Below, one piece after another: positions 1-7,804 of a stretch of 64,000 nucleotides of DNA. This DNA is from Pseudomonadota bacterium (GTDB lineage Bacteria > Desulfobacterota > Desulfovibrionia > Desulfovibrionales > Desulfovibrionaceae), in assembly GCA_018816865.1 (NCBI GenBank), contig JAHIUW010000036.1, positions 62,001-126,000 on the forward strand, given 5' to 3'. The translations under genes and the position numbers were made by a program. Under the pieces are notes generated by a model. The model was given only the letters and a program-made list of their open reading frames with translations, searched no databases and was not told the DNA's origin. Each line of letters opens with the position of its first letter. Position 1 is the stretch's first letter.

Positions 1-177
1 AAGTGGGTGGATGGACAGCAGGTGGTGTTCGTGTCCGACGACTCCGGGGTGCGCAAGGTGAGCCCGGAACTGGGCCTGTCCGGAGTCACGCACTCCGAGG
101 TGCTCTCGGGCCTGTCCGCGGGCGATGCCGTGGCCACCCAATTGGTGCTGCCCGGCCAGAAAAAGAAGGAGGACTAG
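1..177 (+). CDS. Periplasmic adaptor of a MacAB-type efflux system (3' end only)
   Basis: The window opens inside this gene. 58 codons remain in frame 1, ending in TAG at 175-177. The tail reads like the C-terminal beta-barrel/membrane-proximal part of HlyD/MacA-type adaptors (V-V-F-V near the start, repeated short beta strands, then a charged KKKED end). The identification rests mostly on context: a LolD/MacB-type ATPase starts 3 bases later and a MacB/FtsX-type permease follows, the usual adaptor-ATPase-permease order. The adaptor would bridge the inner-membrane transporter to an outer-membrane channel; no TolC gene is in view. The substrate cannot be inferred. Confidence 0.6.
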   Translation, partial: KWVDGQQVVFVSDDSGVRKVSPELGLSGVTHSEVLSGLSAGDAVATQLVLPGQKKKED

Positions 178-180
178 CCC

Positions 181-864
181 ATGGGCGACGCCCCCCTCAT
201 CCGTCTGGAAGGCGTGTCCAAGCGCTACGTTCAGGGCGAATTGACCACCGAGGTCCTGAAGGGGCTCGACCTGACCATCAACCGGGGTGATTTCGTTGCC
301 CTGCAAGGCCCCTCGGGCTCGGGCAAGTCCACTTTGTTGCATATTCTTGGCCTGCTGGACCGGCCCACCACGGGCCGCTACCTGCTGTCGGGCCAGGATG
401 TGTCCTCCATGGACGACGACGCCCAGTCCGGAGTGCGTAACACCCAGTTCGGCTTCGTGTTCCAGAGTTTCTACCTGATCCCCTACGCCTCGGCCCTGGA
501 AAACGTGCTGCTGCCCGGACTGTACGGAACCAAATCACGTCGCGAGCTCACCCTGCGCGCCCAGGAGATCCTGGACCAGGTGGGACTGACGGACCGGGCG
601 GGGTATCGCCCCTCCCAACTCTCCGGCGGGCAGCAGCAGCGAGTGGCCCTGGCCCGTGCGTTGCTGAACCGGCCCGCCGTGATTTTCGCCGATGAACCCA
701 CGGGCCAACTCGACTCCACCACCAGCGGCGAAATCATGTCTCTGCTGGCCCAGATCAATGCGGGGGGCACCACCGTGATCATGGTCACCCACGACGAGGA
801 GACGGCCTCCTACGCAGCCTCCTCCATACAGATGCTGGACGGGGCCATTGCGCAAAGCGACTGA
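181..864 (+). CDS. ABC transporter ATP-binding protein, MacB/LolD family
   Basis: A 227-residue ATPase of the LolD/MacB/FtsE family, normal length for a stand-alone nucleotide-binding subunit. Walker A is GPSGSGKST (about residues 43-51), the signature is LSGGQQQR (about 147-154), and Walker B is VIFADEP, followed by a TGQLD D-loop and the H-loop in VTHDEE. It would hydrolyse ATP on the cytoplasmic face to drive the permease encoded next, with which it overlaps by 17 bases. Only 3 bases separate it from the adaptor gene, so the three form one transcript. The substrate is unknown; macrolide, peptide or lipoprotein export are all known for the family. Confidence 0.93.
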   Translation: MGDAPLIRLEGVSKRYVQGELTTEVLKGLDLTINRGDFVALQGPSGSGKSTLLHILGLLDRPTTGRYLLSGQDVSSMDDDAQSGVRNTQFGFVFQSFYLIPYASALENVLLPGLYGTKSRRELTLRAQEILDQVGLTDRAGYRPSQLSGGQQQRVALARALLNRPAVIFADEPTGQLDSTTSGEIMSLLAQINAGGTTVIMVTHDEETASYAASSIQMLDGAIAQSD

Positions 865-2095
865 GACCCTCGTCACCCTGGGCCGTGTCTTTGGTTTCGC
901 CCTGGAAGCGGTCTGGGCCTACAAGCTGCGTAGCGTATTCGTCACAGCGGGCATCGCCATGGGCATTGCCGCGCTCACGGTGATCGTGACCAGCGTGGAC
1001 GGTGCCCAGCGCAAGGCCCTGGAGATTGTGGACATGTTCGGGCCCGATGCGGTCTTCGTCCTGGGCGGGGACATCAAGAGCCGCGCCGTGGGCAGGCGCA
1101 CCATGACCCTGTCCTGGGAGGACGCCCGCAGGCTCAAGCAATCCCTGCCCGGGGCGTACCTGGTGGTGCCCATGCGCGCCAAGACCGGCGTCATGGCTCG
1201 CCACGCCGGCAAGAGTAAAGAGATCCCCGTGGTGGTTGGCGCCACCGAATCCTACGCCGAGGTCTGGAACTGGCCCCTGTCCGAAGGTCGGGACATCAAC
1301 CTCCAGGATGTGTCCCTGGGGGCCAAGGTGGGACTGATCGGCGACCAGGTCGCCGAGGAACTCTTCGGGGACGAGTCGCCCATCGGCAAGGTGGTCTTCC
1401 TGGGCGATCTGCCCGTGCAGATCATCGGGCGGCTGTCCTACCGGGGATTCACGGGCGGCGGGTCGAGCATCGACGAACGCATGATCATCCCCCTGACCAC
1501 CCTCACCCAGCGCTTCAACATGAATCGCAAATACTTCCGCGCCCTGCGCATCAAATTCCACGACCCGGAGCGCATGAGCGTGCATGTGGAGAACACCCGC
1601 TCGCTGCTGCGGCACCTGCACGGGCTGAAGGATGGCGAAGACGACGACTTCAGCATCCTGACCGCCGACGAGATCCTGAAATTCATCGGCATGCTCAAGG
1701 GCGGACTGGTGGTCTTTCTGGGGGTCACGGCCACAGTGGCCATGCTGGTCGGCGGTTTCGTGCTGGCCAACCTGTTCTACATCAGCGTCAGCGAACGAAC
1801 CTCGGAAATCGGGCTGCGCAAGGCTCTGGGGGCCAAGGCCTGGACCATTACGGCGCAGTTCCTGTTCGAGGCCGCCATCCTGACCATCGCCGGGGCGCTC
1901 ATCGGCATGGGCCTGGGCCTGGGCCTGGGACAAATGCTGACCCGCTTGGGAATTCTGGAAATCCAGTTCTCGCTCAAGGCCTTTGTCCTGGCACTCAGCT
2001 CGTCCGTGACCGTGGGCATGGTCTTCGGCATCCGCCCCGCACGCAGTGCCGCCCGGCTGGATGCGGTCACCGCCCTGCGCGGCGACAGTTCTTGA
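848..2095 (+). CDS. ABC transporter permease, MacB/FtsX type
   Basis: A 415-residue permease with the MacB layout: one N-terminal membrane helix (about residues 25-50, running into VTSV), a large periplasmic domain (about 50-280), then three helices near the C-terminus (about 285-310, 330-360, 375-400). The motif SERTSEIGLRKALGA, typical of FtsX/MacB permeases, lies at the first C-terminal helix junction. The start chosen is TTG at 848, inside the end of the ATPase gene; the next in-frame Met would remove the first helix. It ends in a RGDS tail. With the two genes upstream it should form an envelope efflux or export machine. Confidence 0.9.
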   Translation: MRKATETLVTLGRVFGFALEAVWAYKLRSVFVTAGIAMGIAALTVIVTSVDGAQRKALEIVDMFGPDAVFVLGGDIKSRAVGRRTMTLSWEDARRLKQSLPGAYLVVPMRAKTGVMARHAGKSKEIPVVVGATESYAEVWNWPLSEGRDINLQDVSLGAKVGLIGDQVAEELFGDESPIGKVVFLGDLPVQIIGRLSYRGFTGGGSSIDERMIIPLTTLTQRFNMNRKYFRALRIKFHDPERMSVHVENTRSLLRHLHGLKDGEDDDFSILTADEILKFIGMLKGGLVVFLGVTATVAMLVGGFVLANLFYISVSERTSEIGLRKALGAKAWTITAQFLFEAAILTIAGALIGMGLGLGLGQMLTRLGILEIQFSLKAFVLALSSSVTVGMVFGIRPARSAARLDAVTALRGDSS

Positions 2096-2165
2096 CTTGA
2101 CGCCCGCCCGGAGCGCCCGATAGAAAACACCCGGCCCCAGGCCCTCAACTCACAAGGATCAGCCC

Positions 2166-2675
2166 ATGAAATTCACTCCCGTGAGCAATTATCGAAAAGA
2201 GTCCGGAGGCACCCGCTTTCTGCGGTCCATGCTCCTGATCTGCGTTTTCATCGGCGTGGCCTGGCTGTATACCAAGCACTTCGACCATGCCATCGAGGAC
2301 ATCCAGACCCGATCCTCGGTGTTGGACAAGTCCGGCTCCCTGTCCAGCAAACAAAAATCCCAGTTCAGGGATTTCGCCAAGCTGTTCCGTGATGAACTGG
2401 GCATCGATCTGGTGCTGCGCGTGGCCAGCGGCACACCGGAGCCCCCCCAGCTCAAGTCCAAAAGCCTGTATATCGGCATCGACAGCACCGGCGGGAAAAT
2501 CATCGTCGTCTTCCCGCCCTGGATCGAGAAATCCCTCGGTCCGGGATTCAATGACGAACTCCAGGAGCATATGCGACCCTACTTCGAATCCAACAGCTGG
2601 CCCACGGGGCTGATGAAGGCCCTGCAACTCATTTGGGAACGCGTGACCGGCCTGGCCACAGGAGGCCAGGGCTGA
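2166..2675 (+). CDS. Membrane-anchored TPM-domain-like protein
   Basis: 169 residues. A basic N-terminus is followed by one membrane helix (about residues 20-36, ending in WLYTKHF). The rest is soluble and resembles TPM-type domains: a region with [13 protein letters not shown], then an [10 protein letters not shown] strand, a long strand with IIVVFPPW, and an amphipathic C-terminus. Proteins of this fold occur in photosystem and envelope quality-control settings and some have been described as phosphatases, but I cannot see a catalytic set here and assign no activity. Its stop codon overlaps the rnhA start by one base (TGATG), so the two are probably co-translated. The start is the ATG at 2166 behind a purine-rich stretch (AAGGA). 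Confidence 0.6.
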   Translation: MKFTPVSNYRKESGGTRFLRSMLLICVFIGVAWLYTKHFDHAIEDIQTRSSVLDKSGSLSSKQKSQFRDFAKLFRDELGIDLVLRVASGTPEPPQLKSKSLYIGIDSTGGKIIVVFPPWIEKSLGPGFNDELQEHMRPYFESNSWPTGLMKALQLIWERVTGLATGGQG

Positions 2676-3148
2676 TGGCAGACAACGACATCGACAAGGT
2701 CACCATCTACACCGACGGTTCCTGCCTGGGCAATCCCGGCCCCGGCGGCTGGGGTGCGGTTCTCAGATTCGGCGAGCACCGCAAGGAGCTGTCCGGCGGC
2801 TTTTGCGCAACCACCAACAACCGTATGGAACTGATGGCGGTCATCGAAGCGCTGTCCATTCTGACACGGCGTAGCCAGGTGGAACTGTTTTCCGACTCCA
2901 AGTACTTTCTGGACGCCATCCGCGAAGGCTGGCTGAAGAACTGGAAGAGGAACGGCTGGAAAACTGCGGCCAAGAAGCCGGTGAAGAACCAGGATCTGTG
3001 GCTGCGGCTGGACCCGCTGCTGGCCGAGCACGACATCCGCTACAATTGGGTCAAGGGCCACAGCGGAGTCCCGGAGAACGAGCGCTGTGACATCCTGGCC
3101 CGCAACGAGGCCGGCAAGTCCGGCCAGCCCAAGGACCCCGGGGCCTGA
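2675..3148 (+). CDS. rnhA: Ribonuclease HI
   Basis: A 157-residue RNase HI, full length for the family, which cleaves the RNA strand of RNA-DNA hybrids in replication and R-loop removal. The acidic catalytic set is visible: Asp14 in [16 protein letters not shown], Glu in NNRMELMAV, Asp in [11 protein letters not shown] and the late Asp in [12 protein letters not shown], plus the VKGHSG histidine loop. The start is the ATG at 2675, coupled to the TPM-like gene; an upstream in-frame start at 2633 would add 14 residues with no family counterpart. The C-terminus is a short Gly/Pro-rich extension. Confidence 0.96.
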   Translation: MADNDIDKVTIYTDGSCLGNPGPGGWGAVLRFGEHRKELSGGFCATTNNRMELMAVIEALSILTRRSQVELFSDSKYFLDAIREGWLKNWKRNGWKTAAKKPVKNQDLWLRLDPLLAEHDIRYNWVKGHSGVPENERCDILARNEAGKSGQPKDPGA

Positions 3149-3187
3149 CCGGCCCTTTCCCTCCAGCCGAAAACGTGAATCAACGGG

Positions 3188-3227
3188 TCAGTCTTGGCAA
3201 GATTGCAAATCAGTCTTGGTGAGATTG
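3188..3227. repeat. Pair of 18-bp imperfect direct repeats upstream of the diguanylate cyclase gene
   Basis: TCAGTCTTGGCAAGATTG (3188-3205) recurs as TCAGTCTTGGTGAGATTG (3210-3227). Sixteen of 18 bases match and the start-to-start distance is 22 bp, about two helical turns, so both copies would face the same side of the DNA. They lie about 190 bp before the cyclase start. A regulator-binding site is possible; no known consensus is recognised. Confidence 0.5.
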
Positions 3228-3378
3228 GTGGCCTTGTGTTAAGCTGAGAGTAGTTGGCGAACATAGATCCCCCGTTGAAAACTTGCTGTTCCTTGCCGAA
3301 GAAAAGGCAGTGAGTGAGAGGCTTTGGGCTTAACCACTCTTCAAGAGAAGCAGACCGGTCGGCAAACCATAGTCTCCA

Positions 3379-3420
3379 ATAGAGCCAGCCATTCAGAAAG
3401 AAGCACAGAGGAGGCTCTAT
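3379..3420 (+). promoter_or_regulatory. Inverted repeat that can pair the start region of the diguanylate cyclase mRNA
   Basis: ATAGAGCC (3379-3386) is the exact reverse complement of GGCTCTAT (3413-3420). The right arm covers the last two bases of the Shine-Dalgarno GAGGAGG (3408-3414) and the first two bases of the ATG (3419-3421). If folded in RNA, the start codon and part of the ribosome site would be paired, with a 26-nt loop carrying the remaining Shine-Dalgarno bases. That the helix controls translation is inference. Confidence 0.5.
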
Positions 3421-4690
3421 GCCCAGGGTACTCATCGTCGAAGATAGCCGCACCTTTTCCTCCTTGCTCTCGCGACGCATCACCGAAGAACTGGGACACC
3501 AGGTGGTGGTGGTCGATTCCAAAGCCATGGCCGAAGACCTCTTGTCAGAGGACACCGAATTCTTCGTGGCGTTATTGGATCTAAACCTGCCCGATGCGCC
3601 CAACGGGGAGGTGGTGGCCCTCGTGCTGAAGCATGACATCCCGTCCATCGTCTTCACCGGGGAAATGAGCGACAACCTGCGAGACCAGTTCTGGGCCATG
3701 AGCATCGTGGACTACGTGCTCAAGCAGAATATGGAGAATGTGCACTACATCCTCTCCTTGGTGGGACGTCTGGAACGCAACCCCGACATCAAGGTACTCG
3801 TGGTTGACGACTCCAAGACCGCACGCCTAGTGCTCGGCGAACTCTTGCACACCCACCGCTACCAGGTGTTGGAGGCCGCAAATGGCCTTGACGCCCTGGC
3901 CATACTCCAGAAAAATCCAGATGTGCGCCTCGTCATCACAGACTTCAATATGCCCGGGATGAATGGGGCCGAACTTGTGCAGACCATCCGCCAAAGCCAC
4001 GCCAAGGACCAGTTGGCCATCATCGGCCTCTCGGGGGCGGGGGGGGGCGGACTCTCGGCCAAATTCATCAAGAGCGGGGCGAACGACTTCCTGAACAAGC
4101 CCTTCCTGAACGAAGAATTCTACACTCGCGTGAACCAGAACATCGAGCTTCTGGAGTACATCGCCCAGATCAAGGAACTGGCTGAAAAGGACTATCTGAC
4201 GAGGCTCTATAACCGCCGCTACTTCTTCTCTACCGGTCCGAAGCTCATCGCTGCACAAACGCGACGGGAGCAGGGCGTCGTTGTGGCCATGCTCGACATC
4301 GACCTCTTCAAGAAAGTCAACGACACCTTCGGCCACGACGCTGGTGACGCTGTACTGCGCCAGATGGCCGCACTCATGTCCGCTCGCTTCCGGGCCTCGG
4401 ACATTGTCTCGCGCTTCGGCGGGGAGGAGTTTTGCATCCTGGCCACAGACATAAACACTGCGGATGCAGGCAAGGTCTTCGAGGACTTGCGCCAGGCCTT
4501 TGAGGCCAACCCGGCGACCTACAACGGCCAGAGTATCCCGTACACGGTGAGCATCGGCCTCTGTGCCAGCCCCTTGGGGGGGCTGGAGGAGATGGTCAAG
4601 GCTGCGGACGAAGCGCTCTACATGTCCAAGCATGAGGGCCGCAACCGCGTCACCATGTCCGCGATGTCGCCCCCCGGGGCGACTGAGTAA
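3419..4690 (+). CDS. Diguanylate cyclase with two receiver domains (REC-REC-GGDEF)
   Basis: 423 residues. REC1 (about 1-120) has its acceptor at Asp54 but a weak signalling face. REC2 (about 123-243) has the acid pair Asp130/131, acceptor Asp175 and Lys227. The GGDEF domain (about 258-415) carries GGEEF at 334-338 and an intact inhibitory I-site, RASD at 325-328, exactly five residues before it. It should therefore make c-di-GMP from two GTP under phosphorylation control and be product-inhibited. The layout resembles PleD, although PleD's first REC is the active one. It sits alone between rnhA and flgE1. The start ATG has a strong GAGGAGG but can be sequestered by the hairpin at 3379-3420. 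Confidence 0.93.
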   Translation: MPRVLIVEDSRTFSSLLSRRITEELGHQVVVVDSKAMAEDLLSEDTEFFVALLDLNLPDAPNGEVVALVLKHDIPSIVFTGEMSDNLRDQFWAMSIVDYVLKQNMENVHYILSLVGRLERNPDIKVLVVDDSKTARLVLGELLHTHRYQVLEAANGLDALAILQKNPDVRLVITDFNMPGMNGAELVQTIRQSHAKDQLAIIGLSGAGGGGLSAKFIKSGANDFLNKPFLNEEFYTRVNQNIELLEYIAQIKELAEKDYLTRLYNRRYFFSTGPKLIAAQTRREQGVVVAMLDIDLFKKVNDTFGHDAGDAVLRQMAALMSARFRASDIVSRFGGEEFCILATDINTADAGKVFEDLRQAFEANPATYNGQSIPYTVSIGLCASPLGGLEEMVKAADEALYMSKHEGRNRVTMSAMSPPGATE

Positions 4691-4824
4691 ATTGCCCGGA
4701 CCCACACCAACCGGGGGGCAATCCTCAAGAATCGAGAGGTCCAAAAAATCCGGCAGAGCACCCCAGGGCCCAGGACCCGGCAGCCAGCAGAGTTCCCAGC
4801 TGACACGCCGCATGGTAGGCACCA

Positions 4825-4860
4825 GGCCCCGCGCAGCAACACGATGCGCGGGGCCTTTAT
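4825..4860 (+). terminator. Rho-independent terminator after the diguanylate cyclase gene
   Basis: An 11-bp perfect GC-rich stem (GGCCCCGCGCA at 4825-4835, TGCGCGGGGCC at 4845-4855) with a 9-nt loop is followed by TTTAT. It lies about 135 bases past the cyclase stop and isolates flgE1 from it. The rest of the 342-base gap 4691-5032 holds the flgE promoter and leader; no gene is seen in it. Confidence 0.8.
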
Positions 4861-4952
4861 TATCGGAAAAAAAACCACATCCCTCGCGCAGATTCCGCGC
4901 GCATCCCCCCGCCAAGTCCTTCCACCCCAAGACGCACCCTCCCGTCCAGCCC

Positions 4953-4968
4953 TGGCACAGTCCTTGCG
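4953..4968 (+). promoter_or_regulatory. Sigma-54 promoter of flgE (first copy)
   Basis: TGGCAC-N5-TTGCG: the -24 GG (4954-4955) and -12 GC (4966-4967) are separated by the required 10 bases. The expected start of transcription is near 4979, leaving a leader of about 54 nt before the ATG at 5033. Hook genes are classic sigma-54 (RpoN) class genes in polar flagella. Transcription needs an NtrC-family activator; the flagellar one is not identified in this window. Confidence 0.85.
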
Positions 4969-5032
4969 AACCATCCATGAGACGGGAATATTTTTCCGTC
5001 GGTTGTGTGTGTATCGGCTGAAGGAGATCGGT

Positions 5033-6559
5033 ATGAGCTTTCAATCACTGTACGTCGGGACCACGGGAATGGTGTCCCACGGCACGCGGATGCAGAACAT
5101 CGGCAACAACATCGCCAATGTGAGCACCGTGGGCTACAAGAGCACCAACACCCATTTTCAGACGCTGATCAGTGACTCCCTGGCTTCGGGAAACTCGGGG
5201 GCGACCTCGGGCCCGTCCCAGGTCGGACTGGGCGTCGGACTGGGCGCCATCCTCACTGATTTCAGGACGGGTGCCATGATCGGTGGCAGCGACATCACGG
5301 ACCTGGGGATTTCCGGGAAGGGCTTCTTCCGGGTGGTCGGCCCGGACAACAACCTGACCAACTACACCCGGGCCGGGAACTTCCGCTTCGACAATTCGGG
5401 ATTCCTGGTCGACCCAAGCGGCTCGCGCCTGCAGGGCCAGGAGATCACGGACGGAGTCAACGGCGCCACCACGGACATCCAGCTGCGCGGCGACGCCAAC
5501 GGGCAATTCAGCGTGGCCCCGTCGGCCACAACGGAGGTGTCCTTCATCTCCAACATCGGCCTGGAACACAGCAAGGCCTCCAGCACGGCCAACCCCATGT
5601 TCTCCATGTTCGAGAACTGGAACGGCGCGGCCACCCCGCCGCTGGGCTCGGGACTCTACGGGTTCCAGAGCGCCATCAAGGTCTACGATGAAAGTGGCAC
5701 CCAACAGACCCTGAACGTCTATTTCGACAAGGCCGACGTGAGCAATGCAGGAAGCAGGGACTATTTCGAGTTCATGGTGACCATGAATCCGGCCAACGAC
5801 GCTCGCGCAGGCATCACCGGGACCTCCGGGGCAGGCGTGTTGATGACCGGCGTCATGACCTTCGACTCCACAGGCCAGATGGTGGACCTGGCGGCCTTCA
5901 GCTATGGCGGGGCCGGAGATACCAAGGTCCTCTCCAACTGGACACCCACGTCCTTCACGGCCAACGGCTACCCACAGCTTTCGGCATCCTTTGCCGACAG
6001 CGGGGACAGCAGCACCATCGGCATCAATTTCGGCCTCTCGGCCAGCGCCTACAGCGCAGGCGGAGCCTCCAATGCCGGGGCCGTGGGCACCGTAGCGGGC
6101 AACCTGCCGTCCATGGCCTCCGCCACCAGAAACGCCCTGACGACCACGGCCTTCCTGGGCACCTCGGCCGTGTCCTTCCAATCCCAGGACGGATACGCCG
6201 AAGGCTTCCTGGTGAACCTCGACGTGGACAAGGACGGCATCTTGCTGGGCAAATACTCCAACGGCATCCAGCAGGAACTCTACCAGATCACCCTGTACAA
6301 CTTCCCGGGGGAATTCGGCCTGCGACGCGAGGGGGGCAACCACTTCTCGGAGACCATGGGCTCGGGGGCCGCAGTGGAGGGTTTTGCCGGTCAGGACAAT
6401 TTCGGAGGCATCAACTCCAACTCCCTGGAACAGTCCAACGTCGACATCGCCGAGCAATTTGTAAAAATGATCATCACCGAGCGCGGCTTCCAGGCCAACT
6501 CCAAGATCATCACCACCGCCGACGAGATCATCAAGAACGCCATCCAGATGAAGAGATAA
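5033..6559 (+). CDS. flgE: Flagellar hook protein FlgE, copy 1
   Basis: 508 residues. The N-terminal rod/hook motif (SLYVGTTGMVSHGTRMQ, then NNIANVSTVGYKS) and the C-terminal coiled segment with NSLEQSNVDIAEQFVKMI and ERGFQANSKII mark a FlgE-type axial protein; the length and large Gly/Ser/Thr-rich centre fit hook rather than rod proteins. It polymerises outside the cell to form the universal joint. The start is the ATG at 5033 behind AAGGAG; upstream in-frame codons give only an unlikely extension. It is monocistronic, with its own sigma-54 promoter and terminator. A second, clearly related flgE lies at 12565-14181 in the hook operon, so this is a paralogue whose stage or role is open. Confidence 0.94.
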   Translation: MSFQSLYVGTTGMVSHGTRMQNIGNNIANVSTVGYKSTNTHFQTLISDSLASGNSGATSGPSQVGLGVGLGAILTDFRTGAMIGGSDITDLGISGKGFFRVVGPDNNLTNYTRAGNFRFDNSGFLVDPSGSRLQGQEITDGVNGATTDIQLRGDANGQFSVAPSATTEVSFISNIGLEHSKASSTANPMFSMFENWNGAATPPLGSGLYGFQSAIKVYDESGTQQTLNVYFDKADVSNAGSRDYFEFMVTMNPANDARAGITGTSGAGVLMTGVMTFDSTGQMVDLAAFSYGGAGDTKVLSNWTPTSFTANGYPQLSASFADSGDSSTIGINFGLSASAYSAGGASNAGAVGTVAGNLPSMASATRNALTTTAFLGTSAVSFQSQDGYAEGFLVNLDVDKDGILLGKYSNGIQQELYQITLYNFPGEFGLRREGGNHFSETMGSGAAVEGFAGQDNFGGINSNSLEQSNVDIAEQFVKMIITERGFQANSKIITTADEIIKNAIQMKR

Positions 6560-6587
6560 GGCCTTCAGGCCAGCGACACGCACAACA

Positions 6588-6616
6588 AAGGCGCACCCCG
6601 AGGGGTGCGCCTTTTT
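6588..6616. terminator. Strong terminator between flgE copy 1 and the convergent minus-strand gene
   Basis: GGCGCACCCC (6590-6599), a 2-nt spacer, GGGGTGCGCC (6602-6611) and TTTTT (6612-6616). The AAA before the stem allows modest function on the minus strand too, where the acetate-CoA ligase operon ends at 6642. Confidence 0.88.
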
Positions 6617-6641
6617 CTTTCAGGAGGACCTTGGTCCCGGA

Positions 6642-7703
6642 CTAGATGCCCAGGCTCTTCTTGATAAATTCATAGTCGATATTGGCACTGACCAGCTGCG
6701 CACCCTGACGGATCTTGATCACGTCGCGCAGCTTGTGGCGCGAAAGGATGGCGTCCATCTTCTTGGCCACGGAATAGGTGTCCTCGCGCACGATGATGAT
6801 GGGCACCTCAAGCACCTCGGAACGGGTCAGGATGATGTCGTTGGGATAGAGGTTGCCGGTAAGCACCAGGCACGGGCAGTTGCCCTCCAGGGCCACCAGC
6901 TGCACGTCGGATCGGTCGCCGCCCACGATCACCGCGGAGTTCTTGTTCTTGCGGAAGTGGGTCATGAAGTTCTCCACCTGCATGGTGCCGATGAGGAAGT
7001 TCTCCACCACCTTTTCCGCCTTGTTGTGGGCGGAGATGACCTTGCCGCCCAGGCGCTCGGCCAGGTCCGAAACCTTGATGGCCCCCATCAGCGGGTCCTT
7101 GGGGATCACGCCCAACACGCGCACGCCCATGCGTTCCAGGCAGGGCCGGAGCATGGTCTCCACCTCGTCCATGAAGGACGGCGGGATATCGTTCAGAATG
7201 ACGCCGACCAGGTCTTCACCCAGGGCTTCCTTCATGACCATCAGATAGTCGTATTTCAGCTCTTCCTGGAAACGGTCGATGACCACGACCTTCAGGCCCA
7301 GAGATTTGGCCACTGTCACGCCGTCCACGCTGCAATACTTGCCGGAGTACATGCTGCCGGAGCCAGCCACCAGGGTCACGTCGTGCCCCGCGCTGATCTT
7401 GTCGTAGGCACCCTGGATATCACCCATCAGGTTGCCGCACTGCCCGGAGAAGGCCTTGACCTTGAAATCCTGGGTGACCAGCACAGGGGTCACGTCCTGC
7501 GCGCTGCTCTTCAGGCCCAGAATGCCCTGCACGAAGAAGGCGTCCTCGTCCCAGGGGACCCCCTCGATCTCGGCGGGCATGGCCCCGACGGGCTTCATGT
7601 AGCCCACGGAAAGACCGTCTTTCTGCAGTTTCAGCCCCAGGCCCATGACAACCATGTTCTTACCGGAAAAGCCCGAAGTCGAACCGATGTATATGCCAGC
7701 CAT
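6642..7703 (-). CDS. BioD-like/DRTGG-domain protein (resembles the N-terminal part of phosphotransacetylase)
   Basis: 353 residues, related to the regulatory N-terminal part of long phosphate acetyltransferases but lacking the transacetylase domain. The N-terminal P-loop NTPase region (about 1-200) starts IYIGSTSGFSGKN; the C-terminal half (about 210-330) is DRTGG-like, with IVGGDRSDVQ and VLTGN. The residue after GK is Asn instead of Ser/Thr, so nucleotide hydrolysis may be weak or absent. The start is the ATG at 7703 behind AGGAGG; a longer reading from 7754 has no support. It follows the ADP-forming acetate-CoA ligase gene by about 100 bases in the same direction, which suggests a regulatory or accessory role in acetyl-CoA/acetate interconversion. 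That role is inference. Confidence 0.8.
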   Translation of the reverse strand: MAGIYIGSTSGFSGKNMVVMGLGLKLQKDGLSVGYMKPVGAMPAEIEGVPWDEDAFFVQGILGLKSSAQDVTPVLVTQDFKVKAFSGQCGNLMGDIQGAYDKISAGHDVTLVAGSGSMYSGKYCSVDGVTVAKSLGLKVVVIDRFQEELKYDYLMVMKEALGEDLVGVILNDIPPSFMDEVETMLRPCLERMGVRVLGVIPKDPLMGAIKVSDLAERLGGKVISAHNKAEKVVENFLIGTMQVENFMTHFRKNKNSAVIVGGDRSDVQLVALEGNCPCLVLTGNLYPNDIILTRSEVLEVPIIIVREDTYSVAKKMDAILSRHKLRDVIKIRQGAQLVSANIDYEFIKKSLGI

Positions 7704-7804
7704 TTCGTCCTCCTGAATATCCGTACTAAAAAGTGTGTACACCTTTTTATTCACAAAGAAAATGCCGCGCTCACCGTCGAATCCACGGTGAGCGGATCAA
7801 ACCG

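Noticed and set aside
4031-4052. Poly-G tract in the diguanylate cyclase gene, considered as a frameshift site
   Set aside because: The reading frame continues through it and gives an uninterrupted REC2 domain on both sides (LSGAGGGGLSAKF).
5045-6583. Long minus-strand ORF over flgE copy 1
   Set aside because: Antisense shadow; flgE has start, promoter, terminator and all motifs.
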